A DNA stretch of 64,000 nt from an uncultured bacterium (lineage in GTDB: Bacteria; Pseudomonadota; Alphaproteobacteria; Sphingomonadales; Sphingomonadaceae), in assembly GCA_942636505.2 (NCBI GenBank), contig CALOGB020000119.1, positions 1 to 64,000 of the forward strand. Direction: 5' to 3'. Position 1 is the first letter of the stretch; the number at the start of each line of letters is the position of its first letter. The notes beneath the pieces are model-generated. The model worked only from the letters and a program-made list of their open reading frames with translations. It was not told the DNA's origin and searched no databases. This document shows, piece by piece, positions 1 through 8,038 of this stretch. Made by a program: the position numbers and the translations under genes.

Positions 1-1487
1 CCGTCACCTTGAAGGCCTCGCGCGTCGAGAATGCTGATCTTGTCGATGTTCTCCATCGGCTTGCTCGCGGCAGCGATGATCGCGGGCAGGGCTTCGAGCA
101 TCGCGCGGCGGATCAGCAGCGCGGTCTGCGCGTCGCTCAGGAGGTTGGTCGCCTCGTTGAGCGATGCCTGACCTGCCGCGTCGACCTTGAACGCCGCCTC
201 GCGACCTTCCGCTCGCGCCTTCTCGGCATCGGCTTCGGCAGTCGCCTCGGTGCGCAGGGCACTGGCGCGGGCCTCAGCGGCTTCCTTCTCGGCGGTCGCG
301 GCGACGGTAATGCCGACGGCCTCTTCCTGCGCGCGCTGGGTGGCGGCGATCACGGCGACGTTCTTGTTGCGGTTGGCAATCTCGGTTGCCTTGGCCGTCG
401 CGACGCTTTCCTCGGCGCGGACGGCGAGCGCGCGGGCCTCGTTCGCTGCGGCGGTGGCGGTCGATTCCTCCTCGGACTTCTGCGCGGTCTGCACCGCAGT
501 CGTGATGCGCGCGATCTCGATGGTGCGGTCGCGCTCGATCGTCGCAGTCTGGATCGCTCCGTCGCGGGCGATCGTCGCGGTCTGGATCACCTTGTCGGCT
601 TCGGTCTGCGCGACGGTCTGCGCCTGGCTGGCGGTGATCCGCGCGATTTCGGCGAGGCGGGTCTGCTCGGCCTCGGCGGTGGCGATCGCGGTCGCTTGCT
701 CCGCGCGACGGGCGGACAAGGTCTGTTCCTGCGTCAGGCGCGCCTGTTCGGCAGCCTGCGCGATCTCGAGCGACTGGTTGTTGGCGTCGAGGTTACGCTG
801 CTCGATCTCGACGCGGTTGGTGGCGACGATGTCGTTGCGGATCTTCTTGCGCTCCTCGATCGTCCGCGTGAGCACGGTCAGCCCCTCGGCATCGAACGCG
901 TTGTTCTCGTTGAAATGCTCGAACGCGGTCTGGTCGAAATGCGTGATGCTGACGGATTCGAGTTGGAAGCCGTTCATGTCCAGGTCGGTCATCAGCGCCT
1001 CCTGCACCTTCTGGATGAAGTCTGCGCGGTTGGCATGGAGGTGCTCCATCGTCATCGTCGCGGCGACCGAGCGCAGCGCGGATACGAGCTTGCCGTCGAG
1101 CAGCGACTTCACCGCATCGGGGCTGTTGACAGAATCGCCGAGCGTCTGTGCAGCGGCGGCGATCGATTCCGCGTCGGGCTTCACCTTGATATGGAACAGC
1201 CCGACGACGTCGACACGCAGCTTGTCGAGCGTGATCAACGCGTCCTTGTTGAGACGCGACACTTCCAGCTTCACGGTCGTCAGGCGGACCTGCATCAGTT
1301 CGTGCAGCACCGGGATGACCATGATGCCGCCGTTGAGGACAACCTTCTCGCCGCCGAAGCCGGTGCGGATCAGCGCGACGTCCTTGGTCGCGCGGCGGTA
1401 GAGCCGGGTCAGGATGATGCCGATCACTACCAAGGCTAACAGCACGATGCCGGCGTAGATCAGGACGTTCAGAAGCTGTGCGGGCAT
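1..1487 (-). CDS. Flotillin / SPFH-domain membrane protein (3' end outside window)
   Basis: The minus-strand frame starts at the ATG at 1487 and stays open to the left edge, so the C-terminus is missing. An N-terminal hydrophobic anchor (LIYAGIVLLALVVIGIIL) is followed by an SPFH/band-7 region (about residues 35-200) and then a very long Ala/Glu/Arg-rich coiled coil with TAxAxAEA-type repeats. This is the flotillin/YqiK arrangement of proteins thought to scaffold membrane microdomains. An AGGG-type ribosome site precedes the ATG. The upstream gene ends 15 bases before this start and encodes a YqiJ-like protein, the usual operon partner of YqiK. The family call is firm; the specific role is inferred. 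Confidence 0.9.
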   Translation of the reverse strand, partial: MPAQLLNVLIYAGIVLLALVVIGIILTRLYRRATKDVALIRTGFGGEKVVLNGGIMVIPVLHELMQVRLTTVKLEVSRLNKDALITLDKLRVDVVGLFHIKVKPDAESIAAAAQTLGDSVNSPDAVKSLLDGKLVSALRSVAATMTMEHLHANRADFIQKVQEALMTDLDMNGFQLESVSITHFDQTAFEHFNENNAFDAEGLTVLTRTIEERKKIRNDIVATNRVEIEQRNLDANNQSLEIAQAAEQARLTQEQTLSARRAEQATAIATAEAEQTRLAEIARITASQAQTVAQTEADKVIQTATIARDGAIQTATIERDRTIEIARITTAVQTAQKSEEESTATAAANEARALAVRAEESVATAKATEIANRNKNVAVIAATQRAQEEAVGITVAATAEKEAAEARASALRTEATAEADAEKARAEGREAAFKVDAAGQASLNEATNLLSDAQTALLIRRAMLEALPAIIAAASKPMENIDKISILDARGLQGD

Positions 1488-1501
1488 GAAACCCTCCCCG
1501 G

Positions 1502-2134
1502 TTATGATTGTGGTCGGATCGACTGCAGCAGCGCGTTGGCGTCTGGCAGCGCGTAGAAGAGTTTGCCGTCGCGGCGGACGATCAGCGCGGTCTCGCCGGC
1601 GGCGATCGCGTCGATGTCGTCGTGCGGCTCGACCATGATGAAATGCGCCTGCCCGTGCTGGTCGACGATCTTCGCGCGGGCGGGCGATCCGCGTCGGGCG
1701 GTGCCCTCGAGGATGGTGCCGCGGCGGCGGAGGAAGTCGTCGGTCGAGATCACGCTGGTTTCGAAGCCGGGCATGATTCGAGCGAGGCCGTTGGCGGCGA
1801 GCGTGTTGAGCAGGCTGCCGGCGATCAATGCGCCGCCCGAGGCGAGGCCCCAGTGCAGCGGGGCGCCGGCCAGCGCGGTCGCGCCCTGCTGAATGGCAAT
1901 CCCTGAAAGCGTGAAGCAGCCGAGCAAAGAGGTGAGCCAGATCAGGATCGGCAGTTCATGGCCAAGCCCGAGCCAGTCGAGCACGCCGCCGCTATCGGCT
2001 TCGGCATGGACGTCCGCGTGGAGATCGAGATGGCCAAGCCCAAGGCCGATCGCCTCGATCAGCCCAATCCCGATCATCACGACGAACGCGATCGCGAACG
2101 GCGCGTAAGCCGGCGTCAGGAAGATCGCGAACAT
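1502..2134 (-). CDS. yqiJ: YqiJ-like membrane protein with NfeD/OB-fold-type C-terminus
   Basis: A protein of about 210 residues begins MFAIFLTPAYAPFAIAF. Hydrophobic segments near residues 8-30, 65-85 and 95-120 are followed by a soluble domain with the short beta-strand pattern of OB-fold (NfeD/YqiJ) proteins (GTARRGSPARAKIVDQ, ALIVRRDGKLFYAL). The open frame extends upstream to 2236, but the added 34 residues are polar and unlike the family, so I chose the internal ATG. It lies 15 bases upstream of the flotillin gene, matching the yqiJ-yqiK operon known in enterobacteria. These proteins are thought to work with flotillins at the membrane; the exact function is unknown. Confidence 0.8.
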   Translation of the reverse strand: MFAIFLTPAYAPFAIAFVVMIGIGLIEAIGLGLGHLDLHADVHAEADSGGVLDWLGLGHELPILIWLTSLLGCFTLSGIAIQQGATALAGAPLHWGLASGGALIAGSLLNTLAANGLARIMPGFETSVISTDDFLRRRGTILEGTARRGSPARAKIVDQHGQAHFIMVEPHDDIDAIAAGETALIVRRDGKLFYALPDANALLQSIRPQS

Positions 2135-2439
2135 AAGCCGTGGCGACGGTGAGGACTCTGGTTCTGCATCGGCGAACGGGTAGCGGACAGACGACAACGC
2201 TTCGTTACGAAACGCCGGCCGATCCGGTCTTTGCACTCCATGCGTCGATACCCCCCAAGGCGAGGCTAGCCCTGTGCCGAGGCATTCGCAACGCAGGTTG
2301 AGGGAAACCGACCGGGTTTGGATCCATCCTCCGGGAGCGCGAAGATGAATGCTAGCGGCTTATGAAGCATCTTAAGCTCGGGCGCGGTAGCAATATCGGC
2401 GCCGTTGATCGGCGCACCCGGCGCGCGTATCGCGCGGGA
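2135..2439. other. Non-coding divergent upstream region
   Basis: About 300 bases separate the minus-strand yqiJ-flotillin pair from the plus-strand small membrane protein/dedA pair. It presumably holds both promoters. I see no convincing -35/-10 pair, RNA gene or repeat, and the reading frames crossing it do not look like protein. Confidence 0.4.
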
Positions 2440-2832
2440 ATGACACGCACTCGACCTTGGCGAAAAGCCCTGATCGCGCTGTTCGTTGCGGTAGTGGCCT
2501 TCACGGGCTATCACGCGGTCCGGACGGTCAGCGACGCGATCTATTGGAACGCGCATCGCGACGAGCCGATCGAGCGGTGGATGACGATAGGCTATGTCGC
2601 ACATTCGTATCACGTCCCGCCCCACGTCCTGCACCAGGCATTGAACCTCCCGCTGACACCGGATCATCGTCCGCTCGGCCGGATTGCGCGGGACAGTGGA
2701 CGTTCGATGACGCAGATCGAGGCGAAACTGATGTATGCGATCGTCCACGCGCGACCGCCCTACCCTCCTCCCGGCCCCCCGCCACGACCGTACATGCGGC
2801 CAGCTTCGTCGACGGCGTCCCCCGCCAAATGA
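2440..2832 (+). CDS. Small single-pass membrane protein of unknown function
   Basis: A 130-residue protein with a basic N-terminus (MTRTRPWRKA), one hydrophobic segment (ALIALFVAVVAFTGYHAV), a soluble part containing GYVAHSYHVPPHVL and a helical stretch, and a proline-rich tail (PPYPPPGPPPRPY). I chose the ATG at 2440 because the 26 residues before it are low-complexity Arg/Gly. Its TGA overlaps the ATG of the dedA gene, so the two are probably co-translated. I do not recognise the family; the periplasmic YHVPPxVL region may be a small helical domain shared by DedA-linked proteins. Confidence 0.6.
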   Translation: MTRTRPWRKALIALFVAVVAFTGYHAVRTVSDAIYWNAHRDEPIERWMTIGYVAHSYHVPPHVLHQALNLPLTPDHRPLGRIARDSGRSMTQIEAKLMYAIVHARPPYPPPGPPPRPYMRPASSTASPAK

Positions 2833-3434
2833 CCGACCAGCTGCTTGAACTGCTGACGACCTACGGGCTTCCTGCGCTGTTTGGTGCAATGATCCTTGCC
2901 GCAGCTGGCATGCCGTTCCCCAGCTCGCTAACGTTGGTCGCGATGGGTTCGTTCGTTGCGCAGGGGGAGCTCTCATTCTGGCCTGTCGTCTTTGCAGGTG
3001 CCTCCGGCGCCATCGTCGGCGACCAGATCGGCTACGCCTTCGGACGATATGGCGGTCGACCGTTGCTCGCAGCGGTCACGAAGCGGATCGGCGGGGCGGA
3101 CAAGGTGGAGCAGGCCGAAGCCTATTCGCGCAAATGGGCGGGTTGGGGCATCTTCTTCAGCCGGTGGCTGATTGGGCCGCTGGGGCCATGGATCAACGTC
3201 ACTAGCGGACTGACCGAGTATCCCTGGGTACGGTTCATCGTTCTCGACGTCGCAGGCGAAGTGCTGTGGCTGCTGATCTACGTTTCGCTGGGTCGCGCCT
3301 TCAGCGACCAGGTTCAGACGATCGCGAGCCTGCTCGGCAACCTGACCTGGGTTATCGTCGGCTTGCTGGTCGCCGGGCTGCTCGGTTGGAAACTGTTCGG
3401 CCGTTCGACCAAAGTCTCGGATGACGCGGCATGA
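2829..3434 (+). CDS. DedA family membrane protein (VTT domain)
   Basis: 201 residues with the DedA layout: an N-terminal hairpin helix (LPALFGAMILAAAGMPFPSS), the GDQIGYAFGRYGG motif, the re-entrant FFSRWLIGPLGPWINVTSG signature (F-x-R followed by GP) and C-terminal membrane helices. DedA proteins are inner-membrane proteins implicated in lipid-carrier (undecaprenyl phosphate or phospholipid) flipping and envelope stability. The ATG overlaps the stop of the preceding small membrane protein. The longer open frame reaching upstream to 2457 is the out-of-phase reading of that neighbour. The C-terminus ends in a short charged tail. Confidence 0.88.
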   Translation: MTDQLLELLTTYGLPALFGAMILAAAGMPFPSSLTLVAMGSFVAQGELSFWPVVFAGASGAIVGDQIGYAFGRYGGRPLLAAVTKRIGGADKVEQAEAYSRKWAGWGIFFSRWLIGPLGPWINVTSGLTEYPWVRFIVLDVAGEVLWLLIYVSLGRAFSDQVQTIASLLGNLTWVIVGLLVAGLLGWKLFGRSTKVSDDAA

Positions 3435-3509
3435 TCGGCTCTGGCAGAGCAGTGCTTCCCACTTAACCTCGTCCGTGGGCGCAGTCGTCGGGCACCACCG
3501 GCTTCTCCG

Positions 3510-4940
3510 TCAGGCGCGCTGCTCAAGTGCGGTCCGGGTCTGTGCGCTCCAGGTCTGGCCGCCGCGCAGAAAGGCGTACCAGCCATAGATCGCGCCCGCG
3601 TGACGCAACAGCTGGAAGCTGAACGGTTCGGCGATCGCGGCGACGATCGCGGGCCCAAGGTTCAAGCCTTCGCGTTGGCCGGTCCAGCGCTTGTAGATGC
3701 CGAGCGACCAGAGGTGAAAGCTGAGGTCGATCCCGATCTTGGCGATCATCACGAGCAGGATCGGGAAGGCGAGCGTGTAGCGACCGGTGACGACGAGGCC
3801 GATCAGCACCGCAAAGGCTGCCAGACCGTAGATCGGCTGCACCGTATCGAGCGCCTTCACCGGGAGCATCCGCGTACCCAACCGCCCGTAACGCGCGTTG
3901 CCGACCATGTCGCGGTTCCAGTGCTGCGTCTGCAGGAAGCCGCCGAACCAGCGCTGTCGCTGCTTCAGGAAGGCGGGGATGCCGGCGGGCGCATCGGTTC
4001 GCGCCAGCGCCCCGCCGACGACCCGCACCGTCCAGTGCAGCCCGGCATCGTGCGCATGGCGGTGCAGCCGGTGAATCAGCTCGTAATCCTCCACCATGCA
4101 ATCGGGATCGAAGCCCCCGACCGTTAGTACCGCGTCGCGCCGAAACGCAGCGAAGGCGCCCGATATCAGCAACAGCCCGTCGATCCGCATCCACGCGTCG
4201 CGTGACAAGAAGTTGCGGACATATTCGTAGGACTGGAACCACTCGAATATCCGACCGCTCAGGCTTGGACCGCAGATCGGTGCCAGCACCCCGGTGGCCG
4301 CCACCAGCTCAGGCTCCGCTGCAAAGGCAGCACGCATCGCCGCGATCGAGCCGGGCTCGATCAACGTGTCGGCATCGACGGTCAGCACCACGTCCGTCGC
4401 GATCCGCTCGAGCGCGGCATTGAGCGCGCGCGCCTTCCCGCCGTGTGGCAGTCGCAGCCATTGAAGCCGGGTGTGCCCGACCTCGATCTCGACGAGTTCC
4501 CCGAGGAGCGGCGTCGGTAACGCATAGCGTGCCGCCATGGCGGACGGCGTATCGTCACTCGATCCGTCGTCGGCTATCAGTATCGCCTCCGGTGGTTTGT
4601 CCTGGGCAAGGAGCCGGTCGATCGCCAGCCGGATCACGCCTGCCTCGTTATGCGCGGCGACGATCACACCGAAGCTCGGCTGCACGCCGCTCGGGGCCGG
4701 CGTCGCGGTCTGCGCGAGGTGGCGGATCTGCCACGCCGTAAACACGAGCAGCGCCGTGTCGTAAAGGATGTACGCGATCCCGACCGACCATATGGCGAGC
4801 CCTTGGCGCAGGAACGCTTGCGCGATCAGCACGACGAACACCAGCGGGGCGGCCAGGCCGATCAGCCGGCTTGCCAGCGGGATCGGCCGGGGCGAGAGAC
4901 GCGGCGACTGTGCGGTAAAGATTGCCGAGAGGGATTGCAT
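3510..4940 (-). CDS. Family 2 glycosyltransferase, processive membrane type
   Basis: 476 residues. Two N-terminal membrane helices (about 25-75) precede a cytoplasmic GT-A domain with the family 2 signatures DDGSSDD (124-130), DAD (189-191), the catalytic ED (284-285) and QRQRW (327-331). Three or four C-terminal helices follow. This D,D,D,QxxRW set is that of inverting, often processive synthases (cellulose, poly-GlcNAc and hyaluronan types). The gene stands alone between convergent dedA and a divergent cytochrome b561 gene, with no polymer-modifying partner beside it, so the sugar is unknown. The catalytic residues look intact. Confidence 0.85.
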   Translation of the reverse strand: MQSLSAIFTAQSPRLSPRPIPLASRLIGLAAPLVFVVLIAQAFLRQGLAIWSVGIAYILYDTALLVFTAWQIRHLAQTATPAPSGVQPSFGVIVAAHNEAGVIRLAIDRLLAQDKPPEAILIADDGSSDDTPSAMAARYALPTPLLGELVEIEVGHTRLQWLRLPHGGKARALNAALERIATDVVLTVDADTLIEPGSIAAMRAAFAAEPELVAATGVLAPICGPSLSGRIFEWFQSYEYVRNFLSRDAWMRIDGLLLISGAFAAFRRDAVLTVGGFDPDCMVEDYELIHRLHRHAHDAGLHWTVRVVGGALARTDAPAGIPAFLKQRQRWFGGFLQTQHWNRDMVGNARYGRLGTRMLPVKALDTVQPIYGLAAFAVLIGLVVTGRYTLAFPILLVMIAKIGIDLSFHLWSLGIYKRWTGQREGLNLGPAIVAAIAEPFSFQLLRHAGAIYGWYAFLRGGQTWSAQTRTALEQRA

Positions 4941-5034
4941 CGACCAGCGCCTAACGCTCGCTTGCTGAACCCGCTATTGCAGAATGTGTCGAGGACCGAG
5001 AATCGGCACAAGGTGGTGGAGCGGGTTGTAGCGG

Positions 5035-5604
5035 ATGAAGAGCAGATACACAGGCGTCGCCATCGCCTTCCATTGGCTGATCGCGGTGGGGATTGTCATC
5101 AACGTGACCCTGCCCTGGCTTTGGCCCCATCTTGCCGACGACCGCGTGCGCCCCGCGATCGACCTGCACAAGTCGATCGGGATCACGATCCTCGGCCTCG
5201 CGATCATGCGCCTGTTCTGGCGGCTTACGCATCGGCCTCCCCCAATGCCGACCACCTATCGAAAATGGGAAATCGGCGCGGCCCATGTGACCCACTGGCT
5301 GCTGTACGCGTTGATCTTTGCGATGCCGCTGACCGGCTGGATCATGGACTCGGCGTACAAGGATGCGGCGACCCACCCGATGTTCCTGTTCGGACTGTTC
5401 GAATGGCCGCGGATCGGCACGATATTGAGCCTACCGCCTGCCACGCGAGACGCCGTCCACGATGGTTTCGGCGCATCGCACGTCTACCTGTCCTACCTGC
5501 TCTATACTCTGATCGCGTTTCACATTGGCGGCGCGCTCAAGCATGAATGGATCGATCGCCACCGCGAACTGCGCCGCATGATGCCAGTTTGGCGACGACC
5601 CTGA
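5035..5604 (+). CDS. Cytochrome b561 family protein
   Basis: 189 residues, four membrane helices and the histidine pattern of bacterial di-haem b561: AIAFHWLIA (helix 1), DLHKSIGI (helix 2), HVTHWLLYALIFAMPLTGW (helix 3) and TLIAFHIGGALKHEW (helix 4). These proteins pass electrons from ubiquinol or superoxide at the inner membrane. The ATG was chosen by length agreement with the family. It is divergent from the GT2 gene and probably monocistronic. A 7-bp inverted repeat lies just after the stop (5611-5634) without an obvious T tract. Confidence 0.88.
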   Translation: MKSRYTGVAIAFHWLIAVGIVINVTLPWLWPHLADDRVRPAIDLHKSIGITILGLAIMRLFWRLTHRPPPMPTTYRKWEIGAAHVTHWLLYALIFAMPLTGWIMDSAYKDAATHPMFLFGLFEWPRIGTILSLPPATRDAVHDGFGASHVYLSYLLYTLIAFHIGGALKHEWIDRHRELRRMMPVWRRP

Positions 5605-5610
5605 CAGGAG

Positions 5611-5634
5611 GCTGCGAAACAGACGCCTCGCAGC
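5611..5634 (+). terminator. Possible hairpin after cytochrome b561 gene
   Basis: GCTGCGA (5611-5617) and TCGCAGC (5628-5634) are perfect complements around a 10-base loop, seven bases after the stop. There is no following T run, so intrinsic termination is uncertain; it may only protect the mRNA end. Confidence 0.3.
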
Positions 5635-5815
5635 GAGACTTGCCATACCTATTGGGCGGACATTCACGGCCTAGATTTCCGCTCGCGAAGGGTATGATGG
5701 GAGAAAAGCGGACGTTCGCTGCCGATGTCGACAGCCTCGCGCACCATCGGAGCAATTCAGCCATTTGCCCTGCCTTGCCGCTCCGGGCTAGGGCGCGACG
5801 CGCAGGAGATCATTC

Positions 5816-6913
5816 ATGAAAACAGCGCCGGTCGCCATTCTCTATCAAGCGCTTCCGCCACCGTTGATCGACGGATTGCGGAAGGACGCAAAGCCGGGCG
5901 GGTATTCGGATGGCGGCGCCGACATCGCTTTCGCATTGCGGGCGGCAGGCGTGAATGTGGTCACGCCCAGCTCCTTGCCCGACCCTGCCAAGGCGCTCGA
6001 CTGGGTATTCCCGGACACGGTCGAGGGCATCCGTAGCGCAGGCGCTGCGGGCGCATCGGTCCTGTGGGCGAACACGGTCCTGTTCGAAGGACATCCGCTG
6101 GAGACGGCGATGGCCGACTTCGACATCGTCGGGCAGATCCCTGCGGCAATGCAGGCGTTCGACGACAAGTTCGAGACCAACCAACTCCTTGCCGAGGCTG
6201 GCCTGCCGGTAGCGCGATCGTTTCTACTGTCCGGCACGGACAAGGAAAACGTCTGTGCGCTGGTCGATGTCGAGCAGGCATGTGCGTCCCGCGACATGTC
6301 TTTTCCGATGATCGTCAAGCCGGTGCGCGGCCGTGGCAGCCAGGGCGTTACCCTGGTGGAAAGCCTCGATGATTTGCGCGATGCGGCGACAGCGTTGATC
6401 GAGGCTGCCACCTTCGGCGACATGCTGATGGTGGAGGAGTTTCTCGGCGGTGACGAGATGACCGTCACCATCATGCCGCCCGCGTCGCCGCGCCCGGACG
6501 GTTCGCTGGCATCGACGCACTGGGCGTTGCCGCCCGTGTACCGCTTCGATCAGCGTGGCGGCGTAGCGCCGTATAATGGCGACGTTCCGGTTACCGCCAA
6601 CAGCGTCGCGATCGGCCCCGATCGGCTGCGCGATCCCGCAATCGCGGCGATGATCGATAGCTGCGTATCGGCGGCCGCGCTGGTCGACGCCCGCACCGCG
6701 ATCCGGATCGATTGCCGGGCCGATCGCCACGGTAATTTCAAATTATTCGACCTCAATATGAAACCCAACATGACGGGGCCGGGCCGGCCGGGGCGCGAAG
6801 ACCAGGACTGCCTGTCGGCGATAGCCGCCCGCGCCGAAAGGTGGAGCTACGTGGATCTTTTGCAGGCGATGCTTGCTGCCAAATGGAGGTTCGATTCATC
6901 CATCGAGGCTTAG
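5816..6913 (+). CDS. ATP-grasp enzyme (D-Ala-D-Ala ligase-like)
   Basis: 365 residues. An N-terminal domain (about 1-115) is followed by the ATP-grasp fold: the lysine/glycine-rich nucleotide loop PMIVKPVRGRGSQGV (about 165-180), MVEEFLGGDEMTVTIM, and the metal/phosphate site KLFDLNMKPNMTGPGRPG near residue 310. The Asn of the last motif and the RPGRED stretch match the D-alanine-D-alanine ligase type, which joins a carboxyl acyl-phosphate to an amine. It stands alone, so the substrate is not indicated, and it is not in a cell-wall cluster. A similar set of lone ATP-grasp ligases is common in proteobacteria. The start follows a GGAG-like site (caggagatcattc). Confidence 0.75.
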   Translation: MKTAPVAILYQALPPPLIDGLRKDAKPGGYSDGGADIAFALRAAGVNVVTPSSLPDPAKALDWVFPDTVEGIRSAGAAGASVLWANTVLFEGHPLETAMADFDIVGQIPAAMQAFDDKFETNQLLAEAGLPVARSFLLSGTDKENVCALVDVEQACASRDMSFPMIVKPVRGRGSQGVTLVESLDDLRDAATALIEAATFGDMLMVEEFLGGDEMTVTIMPPASPRPDGSLASTHWALPPVYRFDQRGGVAPYNGDVPVTANSVAIGPDRLRDPAIAAMIDSCVSAAALVDARTAIRIDCRADRHGNFKLFDLNMKPNMTGPGRPGREDQDCLSAIAARAERWSYVDLLQAMLAAKWRFDSSIEA

Positions 6914-7066
6914 CTACGCAAATCATCTATTGGGCGTGGCCTGCCTGCGCGAAACGCTCGCACGATCTACTCTGATTGACATGCCCACATGACATTTCTG
7001 TCATTTTGGGTTTACGCAGCCCTGCCAGCCGGTTTATGGGACGCCCTTCTAAAGGGTGGCAAGGTG

Positions 7067-8038
7067 ATGATGCGGAAGGCTATTTTTCTTTCCGTGGGCG
7101 CGTGCCTGCCGTTGTTGGCGGCGTGCAACCAGCACCAGTCGACGCTCGCCCCGTTCGGCGAAGAGGCGGACAAGGTCCTCTCGATCACCATCGTCCTGGT
7201 CATCGGCGCGATCATCCTCGCGGGCGGGCTTGCGTTGCTGATGCGCCACGCGATGCGCGCGCCGGAGGGTCGACTGACGCACAAGGGCGGGATGAAGCTG
7301 GTGCTCTGGCTCGGCGGCATCGGTCCTTCGATCCTGCTGCTGGGCCTGCTGCTCTACGCCCTCCCCGCGATGCGCCCGCGCGAGGTCGCCAATAGCGATC
7401 TGCGGATCGGCGTCGAGGGCGAGCAATTCTGGTGGCGCGTCCGCTATGCGCCGCCGGGCGGTTCGGTAGTCGAGACCGCGAACGAACTTCGCCTCCCCGT
7501 CGGCCGCACCGTCGAACTGTCGCTCCGCAGCCCCGACGTCATTCACAGCTTCTGGGTGCCCGGACTGGCCGGCAAGATGGACATGATCCCCGGCCGCACC
7601 AACCGGCTCGTCGTCCGCGCTACCAAGGCGGGCACGTACCGCGGCGTCTGCGCGGAGTTCTGTGGGCTCGGCCATGCGCTGATGGCGTTCGACGTGATCG
7701 CGATGGAGCCAGCCGCATTCGAGCGCTGGCTCGCCGAACAGCGCAAGCCCGCTATCGTCACCGCGTCGCCCGGCGCGCGCCTGTTCGCAAGTTACGGCTG
7801 TAGCGGTTGCCACAGCGTCCGTGGCGTCGGCCCGGTCGCGAAGATCGGCCCCGACCTCACCCACTTCGGTTCGCGCCCCACACTTGCCGCGGGTGTGCTG
7901 CCGATGACGCACGCCAACATCGCCGGGTTCGTGCGCGAGCCGGCCAGGACAAAGCCCGGCGTGCGGATGCCCGCCTTTCCGCAGATGTCGGCCGCCGAAG
8001 CCGACCAGATCGCAAGCTACCTTCAGGGGCTCAAATGA
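7067..8038 (+). CDS. ctaC: Cytochrome c oxidase subunit II with C-terminal haem c domain
   Basis: 323 residues. A lipoprotein signal ends LPLLAAC (Cys20). Two membrane helices (about 40-60 and 78-100) lead to the periplasmic cupredoxin domain with the binuclear CuA site: His160, Cys195, Cys199, His203 and Met206 (CAEFCGLGHALM). A class I cytochrome c domain follows, with CSGCH at 245-249 and a likely axial Met in VRMPAFPQM. This marks a caa3-type oxidase in which the electron-entry cytochrome is fused to subunit II. The frame is open from 6989, but the signal peptide sets the start at 7067. Its stop overlaps the next ATG, so it is the first gene of an oxidase operon. Confidence 0.93.
   Translation: MMRKAIFLSVGACLPLLAACNQHQSTLAPFGEEADKVLSITIVLVIGAIILAGGLALLMRHAMRAPEGRLTHKGGMKLVLWLGGIGPSILLLGLLLYALPAMRPREVANSDLRIGVEGEQFWWRVRYAPPGGSVVETANELRLPVGRTVELSLRSPDVIHSFWVPGLAGKMDMIPGRTNRLVVRATKAGTYRGVCAEFCGLGHALMAFDVIAMEPAAFERWLAEQRKPAIVTASPGARLFASYGCSGCHSVRGVGPVAKIGPDLTHFGSRPTLAAGVLPMTHANIAGFVREPARTKPGVRMPAFPQMSAAEADQIASYLQGLK

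Noticed and set aside
9-1439. Long plus-strand open frames over the left end
   Set aside because: They lie opposite the flotillin gene, are rich in Arg/Gly with no domain, and arise from the low-complexity coiled-coil coding on the minus strand.
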